Virus record (IMG/VR): IMGVR_UViG_3300044701_003953
Span: 143,521-207,520 of that record
DNA: 64,000 nucleotides
Strand: one strand, 5' to 3'
Source of the DNA: a virus
Each line of letters starts with the position of its first letter. Position 1 is the stretch's first letter. The notes under the pieces are model-generated. The model was not told where the DNA came from. It did not search any database and was given only the letters and a program-made list of their open reading frames with translations. Both the position numbers and the translations under genes were made by a program. Of the stretch, positions 40,819-49,830 are shown piece after piece.

Positions 40819-41988
40819 CTATTTTTTGGTGAAAATATAGATTCCTTCGTGCTTGAAACCATTGGATTTTTTATTATTACCTTGCCCTGGGCGCACATTC
40901 AACATCATCTTGATTTCACGTTGATACTGAAATCCACACTTTTCGCTTAATTCACGCCAGCGATCTACTATTTCAAACTTTTCTTTACCAGTACGATAAT
41001 CTGCTATGTTTACAGCATATACACCATCATCATCAAGAGCACGATGGATCATATTAAGAGTGGGTTCTACATAGAGTTCAAACCAAGCGTCAAGATTGCT
41101 ACAACGATTCATACACTGGGTAGGTTCGTCGCTATAGGTTTCAAGATTAAAATAAGGTGGGCTACTGAAAGCGGCCTGATAAAATCCTGGTTCGGGATCA
41201 AAATCTTCGCTAGGCATGCAATTCATATCATATCCGTTGCCCTGCCCGCATTCGGTTAGAAGTTCTCCTAACGCTACCAGACCTTCATAGGTTTTGGTAT
41301 TTGGGTCGATACCTGTGTAATGGTATCTCATGCGGCTAGTCATGGCTCCCATCATACGACCGCCATATCCTGAACTGAAGTCTAATAGATTTCCAAACAA
41401 TGTAGGACAGATATATTCCCACACCGCCCGAGCATTCATAGGTTTGAAATTCTGTATACTACCGCCTGATACCAAATCAAAGGCTCGACGCAGATTTTTC
41501 GGCACTACCGCCAAATCTCCTTCATCTCTATGTTTGTAACAGAGATTGATAGCACGACGTAGTTTATTGTCATTCATGAATCTACCACGCAGACTGACCT
41601 CTGTATTGTCTCTGGTATATGCATCTTGAATGTTTTCGAACCAGAACCTGCCCAAGGTTAGTCCTTCATTGTTACCAACCTGCAGGATGCCATTGTCTAT
41701 CCTTTTTTGTTGTCGGGCTAGATCAAATATGGCCTCCTGGCAACCTTCGAGATTGAAGTAATATATGGGAAGGATGTTCTTGTTGCGATAGATATCAAAA
41801 ACTTCTTGTTCGATATCCTCCTTGCCAGCATCGTCTGCAGCCAGCCATGCTTCTTTGCTCAACTGATGCAATCTCGGCATTTCAACTTCGTAGCCGGTAC
41901 ATATCTTATCCGTGGGAGTATAACCCCATCGTTGGCACAGTTGGTTGTAATAATCTAGTATTTTTTGATTAGTTGTAATACTTGTCAT
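40819..41988 (-). CDS. DNA adenine/cytosine methyltransferase-like protein with SPPY motif
   Basis: 389 residues from the ATG at 41988 (AAAGAGA upstream). Motif I appears as LLDFSSGYGGRMMGA and motif IV as SSPPYFNLETY, in the alpha/gamma order of amino-methyltransferases. The N-terminal 170 form a helical domain that may bind DNA. It is the last gene of a cassette with a helicase-nuclease and a second methyltransferase-fold protein and overlaps it by 20 bases. Probable role: modifying phage DNA; the base and site are unknown. Confidence 0.75.
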   Translation of the reverse strand: MTSITTNQKILDYYNQLCQRWGYTPTDKICTGYEVEMPRLHQLSKEAWLAADDAGKEDIEQEVFDIYRNKNILPIYYFNLEGCQEAIFDLARQQKRIDNGILQVGNNEGLTLGRFWFENIQDAYTRDNTEVSLRGRFMNDNKLRRAINLCYKHRDEGDLAVVPKNLRRAFDLVSGGSIQNFKPMNARAVWEYICPTLFGNLLDFSSGYGGRMMGAMTSRMRYHYTGIDPNTKTYEGLVALGELLTECGQGNGYDMNCMPSEDFDPEPGFYQAAFSSPPYFNLETYSDEPTQCMNRCSNLDAWFELYVEPTLNMIHRALDDDGVYAVNIADYRTGKEKFEIVDRWRELSEKCGFQYQREIKMMLNVRPGQGNNKKSNGFKHEGIYIFTKK

Positions 41989-43171
41989 ATATCTCTTTGA
42001 CTTTGGCAAGATACTTAATGTTAGGTATCTTGCTCCAAAAATCTTTGGTATGGGTTTTGACCAACACAGTTTTGAACAGTATATTGTAGCACAGTTCGTT
42101 GTTGATTGCATCCGTCAGTTTGTCGAATTCTCTTTTACTCATAGCGACCCAGGGTACTTGAGCACTACAAGCTAGTTCTCCTTTGGCATCATAATAAAAG
42201 TTTGGAATACGACCGGGATTTCCATTTTTTGGTACCATGAGTTTAGGAACACCATACCCCATCCTATCAGTGACATCACGTTTACTGATCATCATGATTT
42301 TGACTTTGTGCTGTTTGTTATAAGTAGTTTTTAGTTTTTTACCACTAATAACATCATCTAACCATTCACGAAATACTAATGGAACAGATCCCGCTGCGGG
42401 ATTGAATTTTGAGTTATCTTCAGGGCCTGATTCAGAACGATAACCTTCAAACCCTGTCTGTAAAACTTCTTGAACAAACTCGAATCCAGCAGCATCTTCA
42501 GTGGGCACTGTTTTTGGATTATCGATTACCAGAGAATTTTTTCCGCAGATGAATTTTACTTTTTTATTCTTTTTAATGGCAGGTACATGGATCAGGCACA
42601 TAGGAGTCATTTTGACTCGACGAAGAAACTGATAGGTGTTGATTTCAGTTAATTTGCTTTCGACATATCGATGCGAATTTGATTTTGTGATTACGATAAC
42701 ATGTTCACTTAAATTTTTATAGTGTTCAATAAATTCATTTGTTGTGTCAAAATCGATGGATCCAAATGTATAAGTGGTTTTCTTTTCATTTTGGAAACAA
42801 TCTTGTACCTCGATATTAGGCTCAAAAGACATATCGCCCACCGCATGCTTGATATTGGCTCGGGCGATCCTGGCCTGGATAGGTTCTTTATCGCCCAAGA
42901 AAATCTGATTCTTGAAAATATGCCATAACCTATCCTGTTCATCGGGGATGGCATCCTGGAGATCGATCATCAATTGTTCGGCTAAGATCAGGGCATCAAG
43001 ACCCGTGCCGCATTGACTGTCCTGGTATGTAGTAGCAAGATTCCGTCGATCCTTCACTGGAATCATCGCCACTAGTTTACGAGCATCACCTTCGTTGGTG
43101 ATGCTCTGTGCACCGGACCTGTTGAAGTACGGAATCTTTTCGATCTGCCGAGAAATCTTGTTAGATAGCAT
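41969..43171 (-). CDS. Methyltransferase-fold protein lacking the NPPY catalytic motif
   Basis: 400 residues. YQDSQCGTGLDALILAEQL is a good motif I of N6-adenine methylases (SAM-binding DxxCGTG), and the C-terminal half (PKLMVPKNG, VPWVAMSKREFDKL) resembles target-recognition parts of Eco57I-like enzymes. The expected NPPY is not found; the region reads GSIDFDTTNEFIEHY. It could be a specificity or regulatory subunit. It overlaps the helicase gene by 11 bases. Confidence 0.6.
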   Translation of the reverse strand: MLSNKISRQIEKIPYFNRSGAQSITNEGDARKLVAMIPVKDRRNLATTYQDSQCGTGLDALILAEQLMIDLQDAIPDEQDRLWHIFKNQIFLGDKEPIQARIARANIKHAVGDMSFEPNIEVQDCFQNEKKTTYTFGSIDFDTTNEFIEHYKNLSEHVIVITKSNSHRYVESKLTEINTYQFLRRVKMTPMCLIHVPAIKKNKKVKFICGKNSLVIDNPKTVPTEDAAGFEFVQEVLQTGFEGYRSESGPEDNSKFNPAAGSVPLVFREWLDDVISGKKLKTTYNKQHKVKIMMISKRDVTDRMGYGVPKLMVPKNGNPGRIPNFYYDAKGELACSAQVPWVAMSKREFDKLTDAINNELCYNILFKTVLVKTHTKDFWSKIPNIKYLAKVKEIYDKYYN

Positions 43172-45449
43172 TGAATTGTCCTAACGCAAGATCCATACCG
43201 ATCACATCAATAGCAGGCAAAATCGTCTTCCATTCTCTGGGCATCAATCCTGTGATCGCTACTACCAGTCCGGGATCCTTGAAGTTCACGACATCATACA
43301 TGGATCCTATTTTTAATCCATCGCCTTGCGCTATCTGAGATAGCTCATAGACTTGTTTCAATGCGTAGCGTATCCTGAGTTCGGTGAGATCTTGTTCTTC
43401 TTGTGTTGTGGTGCCACCGGGTTTGTTCTTTTTGCCTTTCTTTTGATTGGAGCCCCGTACGAGATCATTTTCATTGAGCTGTGTGGTAGCTGACACAGAA
43501 TTTGAGTCTTTGTTCTTATCGGCCATCAATTGTTTGATCTCGTCGGTGATGCAGGCGGATTTCACGAAACTACCGATTCGTTCTATGTAATTTCCTATGT
43601 TACTGAGGAATCTCTGCTTGAGATCAACACCGTCGACAATGTTCCAACCATTGTCAGTGTAGTCATAGATGTCACTGCATTCGCCAAACTCAGCGGCCAC
43701 TTGCTCGGGATCACGACCGGTTGCGTCGGCCTTTCGTTGTATATGCTGATACATCACGCTCACGAAGCGTTCGGGGTTGTAGTCAAACACGATGACTTCT
43801 TGTTTGTCGCCGTCGGACCATGGAGTCTTGCAACGGAACGAACCTTGGAAATAGTCTTCGGCGCTCTTGGCATCATTGATCTGATGTACAGCCCACCATT
43901 GCTTAATGCTGGTGCCTTCCAGGAAACGTCCACAGGTAAGTGTGATGGTCCCGATGAAGTCGCTCTTACCTGATTCTACAGCATCGATACGGGTCTGTAC
44001 GTCACCGATATCACTTACACTTGCTATATTGTCTTTGTTGCCTTTATCTGTGGCCAGAATGATGTCATACTTCTTGAAGTAAGGGTGTTCCTGTAGCATC
44101 CGAGCCACTGCTTTGATAGCCTTTACATTTTTAGGCAGGACCCATAGCGTGTGCTTGGTGACTTTTTCCACAATGTTTTCAAACTTTGGTGGCAGATTTT
44201 TATAACCACGTAGCCGGACATGATTGATGAGTTCGTTTACCGCGTCTCGATATACCAGCTGATCGCCTTGGGTAGAAAAGATACCACGGGCGCCGAGATT
44301 GAAGTTCTCGTCATTGACCAGAGATCGGATCTTTGCAGGTACAGAGATCAAGGCCCAATTGATACGAGACTTGTAACGGAACTGTCGAGTCTGTTCGTCA
44401 TCAAGGTCATTGACAGCCAGTAACTCATCACGGATTTTCTGCTCGTCGATGTAATCAAAACTGTAGATGGATTCTTCTGGGAAACGATTGCTCAGCAGGG
44501 TTTTGTAAGGTGTGCCGCTGAGTTCGATCCAGAATTTGGATGTGAGATTGTCCCAAAACTTTTTGGTCTTTTCGGTGTTGGTGGCAAAGTGTTGCTCATC
44601 AAAGATCACTAGATCCCAGTCCGTAGACACGATCTGTTTCAGCAGATCGCTGGTGTTGGTTTCTAGATGCTTGGCGGCAAACTGCAGACTGATGGCCACA
44701 AGATCACATTCACCTGTACCAAACTCAATCTTGGATTTTTTGAGATCATCGTAGTTGTGGAAGATGTAGTCACAGTAGTCCACATGCTCTTCCTCTCCGC
44801 CGCGGGCCAGCACAGTCCAACTGGGGATAGCACCGGGTTTACCCGTGACGATCAATACCTTTTTGAACCCCAATGCCTTGACGATGGCATGGGAGATCAG
44901 GCATTTGCCTGCCCGCATGATGGCGTTGATCAGTATGGCTCGATCGCCAGCTTTGAAACGTTCGCCGGCCCAATCAATGATCTTGCGCTGATAGTCAAAT
45001 AAGAGATAATTGGTGATGGCGGATTTACCGGTGAGGATTTTGTTGATCAAACGATCCATAATTTCCATTGCTTCTTCACTGGTCTTGCAATCAGTGAAGT
45101 AAATCCACTCACGATCTTTGTCATCTCGATTTTTCGGATAACCGAGTTTTTTCAATTGAGCATGAAGGTACTTGTCGCGGTATTGCACAGGAATATGCCA
45201 TTGTTTGAGAACAACCGGAGTTTCTGCTACACCGGTGGTGTCTGTCTGCGCGATGCGAACCTCGGCACGATATTCCTTAGTTTCGCCGACCTTGGCAAGT
45301 ACTGGAAAAATCTTACCGTCTTTAGTACGACGTGTTTCGTCCTTGTACCGCTCAGTACTCCACATATAGATGGTGTGCATCTTGCCTGCGTTAGGTTGCT
45401 TAGAAAATTGACGTTTGGCAGATAGTGCCCGATCGGTGAGTTTTGCCAT
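43161..45449 (-). CDS. T5orf172/GIY-YIG-like nuclease fused to an SF2 helicase
   Basis: 762 residues. Residues 20-145 follow the T5orf172 (GIY-YIG-like) pattern: HTIYMWS, AKVGET, an LHAQLKKLGYP segment and REWIYF. The helicase follows with motif I AIMRAGKCL (Cys in place of the Ser/Thr of GK[ST]), motif II FDEQH, motif III LSGTPYKTL, and C-terminal LTCGRFLEGTSI and FQGSFRCKTP. Such fusions act as restriction or recombination translocases. First gene of the cassette with methyltransferase-fold genes and its own sigma-70-type promoter; no ribosome site before the ATG. Confidence 0.7.
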   Translation of the reverse strand: MAKLTDRALSAKRQFSKQPNAGKMHTIYMWSTERYKDETRRTKDGKIFPVLAKVGETKEYRAEVRIAQTDTTGVAETPVVLKQWHIPVQYRDKYLHAQLKKLGYPKNRDDKDREWIYFTDCKTSEEAMEIMDRLINKILTGKSAITNYLLFDYQRKIIDWAGERFKAGDRAILINAIMRAGKCLISHAIVKALGFKKVLIVTGKPGAIPSWTVLARGGEEEHVDYCDYIFHNYDDLKKSKIEFGTGECDLVAISLQFAAKHLETNTSDLLKQIVSTDWDLVIFDEQHFATNTEKTKKFWDNLTSKFWIELSGTPYKTLLSNRFPEESIYSFDYIDEQKIRDELLAVNDLDDEQTRQFRYKSRINWALISVPAKIRSLVNDENFNLGARGIFSTQGDQLVYRDAVNELINHVRLRGYKNLPPKFENIVEKVTKHTLWVLPKNVKAIKAVARMLQEHPYFKKYDIILATDKGNKDNIASVSDIGDVQTRIDAVESGKSDFIGTITLTCGRFLEGTSIKQWWAVHQINDAKSAEDYFQGSFRCKTPWSDGDKQEVIVFDYNPERFVSVMYQHIQRKADATGRDPEQVAAEFGECSDIYDYTDNGWNIVDGVDLKQRFLSNIGNYIERIGSFVKSACITDEIKQLMADKNKDSNSVSATTQLNENDLVRGSNQKKGKKNKPGGTTTQEEQDLTELRIRYALKQVYELSQIAQGDGLKIGSMYDVVNFKDPGLVVAITGLMPREWKTILPAIDVIGMDLALGQFNAI

Positions 45450-45478
45450 TGTTGTTTGTTTTGATTACTATATCTTAT

Positions 45479-45507
45479 ATTATAACCGAAATGCGATTAC
45501 TGGTCAA
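45479..45507 (-). promoter_or_regulatory. Sigma-70-type promoter for the nuclease-helicase cassette
   Basis: TTGACC (45507-45502), a 17-base spacer and a perfect TATAAT (45484-45479), 29 bases before the ATG at 45449. Confidence 0.8.
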
Positions 45508-45529
45508 CTAATAGAAAAGTTAGTATACA

Positions 45530-46084
45530 CTAACCTATCACTAAGTGCCGGAAATAGTCAAAATGCTGTTCTAGGGTCCAGGCATCGGGATCAATGGCTC
45601 GTCCATCGTAGGTCTCGAACTGGGCTTCGAACACTTGTGTATACCTCCGGAATGGAAACCAAACATCCGGGGTGTGGCTGGCCCACCCCGCTTCTTTGAG
45701 TGCGTGATGTTTGGTACGGCTCAGCGTCACAGTAGGACAATTGAGTGCTTCGTCTATGGTGATTACTCCGGCGATCATCATATCTCTGATACGAGCCGCC
45801 GGGATCAAGTGCTCAAAGTCTGCGTCCTGATCCACGCCCACTTCTCGATAGTGTGCGCCGATGTTTTCCTTGATGGCGTAGCCGTGATAACGTCTCAGCA
45901 AGTTGTCCATGTCGTCGCGTACTAATCTCAGGGTTTGTTGGTCGTTGGTGGAGTTGCGATAGATCTCCAGTATCTCGGACAACCTACCCGAACAGTAGCG
46001 GTAGGTAGCACGATAACTCTCGGAGTTCCTGGGTGTGCGCCCATATACTGGCGCCACGAAGTTCTCGACTAGATTGCGATCCAT
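45530..46084 (-). CDS. Unknown phage protein with EHLIPA segment
   Basis: 184 residues, Arg/Tyr-rich N-terminus, then FEHLIPAARIRDMM and a long C-terminal region with WFPFRRYTQVFEAQFETYDG. The EHLIPA segment slightly resembles the first strand of some HNH-like nucleases, but the other ligands are not clear. It overlaps the HNH gene by one base. Function not assigned. Confidence 0.6.
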   Translation of the reverse strand: MDRNLVENFVAPVYGRTPRNSESYRATYRYCSGRLSEILEIYRNSTNDQQTLRLVRDDMDNLLRRYHGYAIKENIGAHYREVGVDQDADFEHLIPAARIRDMMIAGVITIDEALNCPTVTLSRTKHHALKEAGWASHTPDVWFPFRRYTQVFEAQFETYDGRAIDPDAWTLEQHFDYFRHLVIG

Positions 46085-46497
46085 TATTTTACTTCCTCGA
46101 AATGTTTATAAAACATGGGATTGACTATCCGATATCTTTGCGTATTGTCTTTAAAAATCTTGGTTTTTTTGTTGTGACAATTGGCACACAATACTACTAG
46201 ATTATCCTGATTGTCGTTGTGTTTATTACCATCCCAATGGTCAATAGTAAGACTGTCTGTATTTGGATCACCGCATACCCAACCAAGTCTACCATCTTGA
46301 TTTTCACAACCGCCACGACTCTTCATGAACATGTCACGACTGATTTTTTTAACCGTGCGGTGTGGATCACAAAAAGTTTTCCATTTAACGCCGATCGTGC
46401 CATCTGCTTTGATCCATTTCTTGTGATAACCAACATGATCGTTACAATCAGGCATAGCGCACTTCGGCGCCCAATTTTTTATGATATTGTGTTTCAT
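46084..46497 (-). CDS. HNH endonuclease
   Basis: 137 residues. LTIDHWDGNKHNDNQDNL followed by LCANCHNKKT gives the HNH core (His, Asn, His) with Cys pairs, plus further Cys in the N-terminal part (CAMPDC, CDPH) for structural zinc. Free-standing HNH proteins in phages are often homing endonucleases or packaging-associated nickases. No split gene is seen beside it. It overlaps neighbours by one base each. Confidence 0.85.
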   Translation of the reverse strand: MKHNIIKNWAPKCAMPDCNDHVGYHKKWIKADGTIGVKWKTFCDPHRTVKKISRDMFMKSRGGCENQDGRLGWVCGDPNTDSLTIDHWDGNKHNDNQDNLVVLCANCHNKKTKIFKDNTQRYRIVNPMFYKHFEEVK

Positions 46498-47534
46498 CAG
46501 AACAACCCCGGGGCGATCACGCCCTCTTCGATGCCCATCTTAGAGCCATCGCCATGGAATGGTAACTTCAATGACCCACCTTTGACCATGTGTACTTCGC
46601 GCAAGAAGTTGCTCATAGCAGTAGGGGCGGTCCATGTAGAACCATCGCCTTTGTAGTAGGCCCATTGTGCTCGACCTTTGGCGTGTACGACAGAACTGTC
46701 CGACCATACACTGGAGATGCTCTTGAGCAGAGTATCCATCCAGTCATCGGGCAGTATCAAGCCAGCAGTACCAGCCAGTCGGCGCAGTTCGTAGAGTCCG
46801 ATGAACACACCTTGATCGATCTCTTCGTTGTTGGGAAAGTTGTCGCGGATGGCTTTCAGGATGCGATACAGCACCTTGCCCGACACATCAGCATCGATGG
46901 CTTTTTGGGCGTACTTGAAGTGGCTGAAGAAATACTTGTTGTCGCCACGTAGTGCTTCGCTCTTCCGGGTGTTCTTGTCTTCCAAGTCGATGCCCAGATT
47001 GTTGAACTGTTCTTGGGTGTTCCATGCTTTGACGTTCTTGATGTCGCGGCTACCGTTCTTATAACGCACCAATGCGTTACGATGTAAGTCGCCAGGACCC
47101 AGACGCTTGACGCCAGTGTCGTTGAGCATCTCGAAAGCATAGGAAGGAAAGTTGGGATCATCCGTGGGCACGATAGCGCAAGGCACTTCAGTGAAGCCCA
47201 ATATTGCCGCGGCCAGGGTACGATGTTGTCCGTCGTATGTATCCACCGTATCGCGCCCTGTGACACGACAAGCCGACACAGGCGAACAGATGCGTGGGTC
47301 CCACTTTTTCATGATCCGCATCACGTGCTTATGGATCACGTCACGCTGGACTTCGTAGTCGATCCACAATAAGTCGATGGGCGCCATCGTGGATTCGGGG
47401 AATGATTGGGGGAGGTTACGAGCTCGGTGTCGCCAGGAATCTAGTTCTCGGTCCGAGACTTCGAATTCTCGTTTGATAGTGGCTTCTACTTCTTTAGCCA
47501 CATCTGTGAGTTTACGGGTAAGACGCTTCGACAT
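46497..47534 (-). CDS. ParB/Srx-fold protein
   Basis: 345 residues from the ATG at 47534, with AAAGGAG 6 bases upstream. TVDTYDGQHRTLAAAILG is the ParB/sulfiredoxin nucleotide-binding signature (DGQHR). The rest is helical with a C-terminal extension. Such phage proteins include ParB-like nucleases and ADP-ribosyl/DNA-binding factors. First gene of an early-type transcript with a TTGACA-17-TAATAT promoter. Function not certain. Confidence 0.75.
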   Translation of the reverse strand: MSKRLTRKLTDVAKEVEATIKREFEVSDRELDSWRHRARNLPQSFPESTMAPIDLLWIDYEVQRDVIHKHVMRIMKKWDPRICSPVSACRVTGRDTVDTYDGQHRTLAAAILGFTEVPCAIVPTDDPNFPSYAFEMLNDTGVKRLGPGDLHRNALVRYKNGSRDIKNVKAWNTQEQFNNLGIDLEDKNTRKSEALRGDNKYFFSHFKYAQKAIDADVSGKVLYRILKAIRDNFPNNEEIDQGVFIGLYELRRLAGTAGLILPDDWMDTLLKSISSVWSDSSVVHAKGRAQWAYYKGDGSTWTAPTAMSNFLREVHMVKGGSLKLPFHGDGSKMGIEEGVIAPGLF

Positions 47535-47589
47535 ACTTTTCTCCTTTCGATGCCCGTACAATACGGGATTAGTTTCAGTATGAGTATGT

Positions 47590-47618
47590 ATATTAACAGG
47601 AAATGATTTTTATGTCAA
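47590..47618 (-). promoter_or_regulatory. Sigma-70-type promoter for the ParB-like gene
   Basis: TTGACA (47618-47613), a 17-base spacer and TAATAT (47595-47590), 55 bases before the ATG. Confidence 0.6.
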
Positions 47619-47687
47619 CCTAATACTTTCGTATAACTTTTTCGGAACGGGACTTATTGGCATCGCCCGTTACGCACACGGCAGGGG

Positions 47688-47930
47688 TTATTTGCTGTCG
47701 CCACGCATGTGGGTCATGTAATTACGGATACCGTCCACGTAATCGCCCAGACGACGGAGACGAGATTCTTGTTCCTGTATACGTCTTTCCAGGATAGCGA
47801 TCTTTTCTTCTTGGGTCTTGATTGTGGTCTGTGTTTCTTTGATGGTCTTTTCGTGGCTAAGGAGATTGGGCCGCGGTGGTGCGTTTGGATCGACCGGTCT
47901 CTTTAGTTTACGGATATACATGCTTTTCAT
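47688..47930 (-). CDS. Small coiled-coil protein
   Basis: 80 residues: a basic Pro-rich start (RKLKRPVDPNAPPRPN) and a heptad-rich coiled coil (TIKTQEEKIAILERRIQEQE) ending at GDYVDGIRNYMTHM. No family recognised. The ATG overlaps the gene before it by 4 bases. Expressed with the clamp loader genes. Confidence 0.6.
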   Translation of the reverse strand: MKSMYIRKLKRPVDPNAPPRPNLLSHEKTIKETQTTIKTQEEKIAILERRIQEQESRLRRLGDYVDGIRNYMTHMRGDSK

Positions 47931-48334
47931 GACTCGGCCTTTTCAGTCTCCGCAGGTGGCGGAGTGCCTACTTCCGACTCGGTGGCGGTTTCTTCTTCCT
48001 GCGAATACTTCTCGATGAACGCTTTGAGGAACTCGGGGTTAGCGATAGACATGGCCTTGGTCATATACTCGTTGTAGTTCTCAAGGAAGTAGCCAAACAG
48101 TTTATCGAACTCACGTTCCCCAGTCCAGCCATTCTGTTCTACTACGGCTTTCGACAAATTAAGGATCACTTTAGCCTGGCGGTCGCGATTCTTCAATCCA
48201 GCGACGACAGCGATGTTCTCATCGTACTGGATGTTGGCCGGATTAGTCATCCAACCAGCTTTAGCTGTGCGAACATGTTGTTTGGGTCGCATCACGTAAT
48301 GCGCCACTAAGTAAATATCCTTGGGTCTGCTCAT
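47927..48334 (-). CDS. Unknown protein in the place of the clamp-loader small subunit
   Basis: 135 residues following the gp44-type gene. In T4 the small clamp-loader subunit gp62 sits beside gene 44, and this gene occupies that position, but the sequence (DIYLVAHYVMRP, NPANIQYDENIAVV, a C-terminal acidic tail) does not clearly match gp62. It may be a fast-evolving gp62 or another replication accessory. Confidence 0.5.
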   Translation of the reverse strand: MSRPKDIYLVAHYVMRPKQHVRTAKAGWMTNPANIQYDENIAVVAGLKNRDRQAKVILNLSKAVVEQNGWTGEREFDKLFGYFLENYNEYMTKAMSIANPEFLKAFIEKYSQEEETATESEVGTPPPAETEKAES

Positions 48335-49258
48335 TTATTTTCCGATCTGTGTGAGTTCTACCAGCGTGGCTGATAAGTTGATTTCTGGATCTGCTACTTG
48401 GCTGTGGTTGACCATGCCTTTGCGGATGGCCAAGATGGCTTCGTCCTGCCCTTCAGGCTTGGCGCTCCATAGTTCTAGATTGTCATACATCCAACGGAAG
48501 ATCTCTTCCATGTCGTCGATCGATGCTTGGCTGCAGATCAGTTGCCGCCCTTCTCGGATCTTGCCAGTCTTGAACATGTTTACGGCGTCTAGTTTCCAGT
48601 CCCTTACAGCGACATCTCCTTCGCCGGGTGCTTTCAGCGAGCCCGACGTCGAATTCGCTTGTACGAGATTCAAGCATTTGCGTAGATCCGGATAAGTGGC
48701 CTTGACGTAGCTGTCTAAGGTATCAAGGTCAAACTCGACTCCTTCGGTGACCAGGATAGTAGCGACACGAGCAGTGAACTCAGTGAGGTCTGTGCGATCG
48801 ATATGGAAACCCTGGCAACGACTGTGTAGGGCTGGCATGATCTTGTGCGGCATGTTACAGGTCAGGATGAATCGACATTGTGCGTGATACGTCTCCATGA
48901 GTCCACGCATGATGGCCTGTGCGTTGTGTGACAAGTAATCAGCCTCGTCCATGAGCACTACTTTGAATTCGCCAAACGGTAGTGTGCTGGCGAACCCTTC
49001 TACTTTGCTTTTAAGGAAGTCCACACCGTTATCTCGGCTGGCGTTGATCTGTAAGACATCATAGTCCTGGATACCGAGCTCGTTGATCAATACCTTGGCT
49101 AGTGTGGTTTTGCCGGTCCCAGGGGAACCGCTTAACAAGATATGAGGGATTGACCCCTCACGCACCCAAGACTCAATCTGTTCGCGTTGCCGCTCATCAG
49201 TGAAGACATAGTCTCCTAGTTTCTTTGGGCGGTATTTTTCAGTCCAGAGTTCTTTCAT
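48335..49258 (-). CDS. gp44: Clamp loader ATPase, T4 gp44 type
   Basis: 307 residues (T4 gp44 has 319). AAA+ motifs: LSGSPGTGKTTLAK (Walker A), VVLMDEADYL (Walker B), sensor 1 FILTCN and the SRC arginine finger (ALHSRCQGF). It loads the gp45-type clamp (gene at 7551-8282). It is in one run with the putative small subunit and a membrane protein gene upstream. Confidence 0.9.
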   Translation of the reverse strand: MKELWTEKYRPKKLGDYVFTDERQREQIESWVREGSIPHILLSGSPGTGKTTLAKVLINELGIQDYDVLQINASRDNGVDFLKSKVEGFASTLPFGEFKVVLMDEADYLSHNAQAIMRGLMETYHAQCRFILTCNMPHKIMPALHSRCQGFHIDRTDLTEFTARVATILVTEGVEFDLDTLDSYVKATYPDLRKCLNLVQANSTSGSLKAPGEGDVAVRDWKLDAVNMFKTGKIREGRQLICSQASIDDMEEIFRWMYDNLELWSAKPEGQDEAILAIRKGMVNHSQVADPEINLSATLVELTQIGK

Positions 49259-49521
49259 TTAGTACCTTTGTTGGATCGTTGATTACGGATTTTTTCTAGA
49301 TGTTCTCTTAGTTCTTGGTATTCACTGTCAGTGATGTCTGTTAGCATATCGGGGCCATGGCCAGTGAATAGAGTGAAGCTATCCTTGGAAAAGATAGTAG
49401 TTGGCTTCCAGTACTTGTTGAAAAGATTATTGATGGCTAACACGCCAATCGCTAACGCCACGACCGCCAATGCGAATAAGATCGATCCCGACAAGAATGC
49501 GGATGCTTGGTCTAGATTCAT
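49255..49521 (-). CDS. Single-span membrane protein
   Basis: 88 residues: a hydrophobic segment SGSILFALAVVALAIGVLAI near the N-terminus, then an amphipathic, charged cytoplasmic part (YQELREHLEKIRNQRS). No family recognised. It overlaps the gene upstream (ATGA) and the clamp loader gene (ATGA), so it is co-translated with both. Confidence 0.65.
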   Translation of the reverse strand: MNLDQASAFLSGSILFALAVVALAIGVLAINNLFNKYWKPTTIFSKDSFTLFTGHGPDMLTDITDSEYQELREHLEKIRNQRSNKGTK

Positions 49522-49685
49522 ACCATCTCCTCTACGATTCCTAGTACTTCCGCGGCGACGATCAGTCCGCCGGCTAATGCGAAATGAGAAAAGCCTAGTG
49601 CTAAGCCGGCGAGCATGCGCACACCACTCTTTACGAGGCTGACATAAAAATGACCTTTGCTAGGGTCTTTTGGTTGTATTTCCAC
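49518..49685 (-). CDS. 55-residue membrane protein from a GTG start
   Basis: A GTG at 49685 with AAAGGA about 9 bases upstream opens a 55-codon frame: a short polar start (EIQPKDPSKGHFYV) and a hydrophobic Ala/Gly/Leu/Val-rich segment ending in VLGIVEEMV. Its stop shares ATGA with the next membrane protein. It is missed by size-limited gene finders but the coupling and ribosome site support it. Confidence 0.65.
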   Translation of the reverse strand: MEIQPKDPSKGHFYVSLVKSGVRMLAGLALGFSHFALAGGLIVAAEVLGIVEEMV

Positions 49686-49830
49686 GATTGAACCATCCTT
49701 TGATTGTTTTCAATAGATTATAGAATCTTAGGCTGTGCGTGTCAAGCCAAGCGGGATGATTCGGGCATCTGCCTTGCCGCCAATCGCAAGTCACAGAATA
49801 CTCTTTGCCGCATGTATTACAGTTTGCCAT
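49660..49830 (-). CDS. Small zinc-ribbon-like protein
   Basis: 56 residues from the ATG at 49830 (AAAGAG upstream). CNTCGKEY, CDWRQGRCPNH give two CxxC-type pairs and a His, likely one zinc ion. The C-terminus is amphipathic with two Trp. Longer in-frame starts run into the GroES-side gene. Unknown role; similar small zinc ribbons occur widely in phages. Confidence 0.65.
   Translation of the reverse strand: MANCNTCGKEYSVTCDWRQGRCPNHPAWLDTHSLRFYNLLKTIKGWFNRGNTTKRP

Noticed and set aside
43161-45449. UvsW-type recombination helicase
   Set aside because: The N-terminal nuclease-like domain, the FDEQH motif and the neighbouring methyltransferase-fold genes fit a restriction-type translocase better than T4 UvsW.
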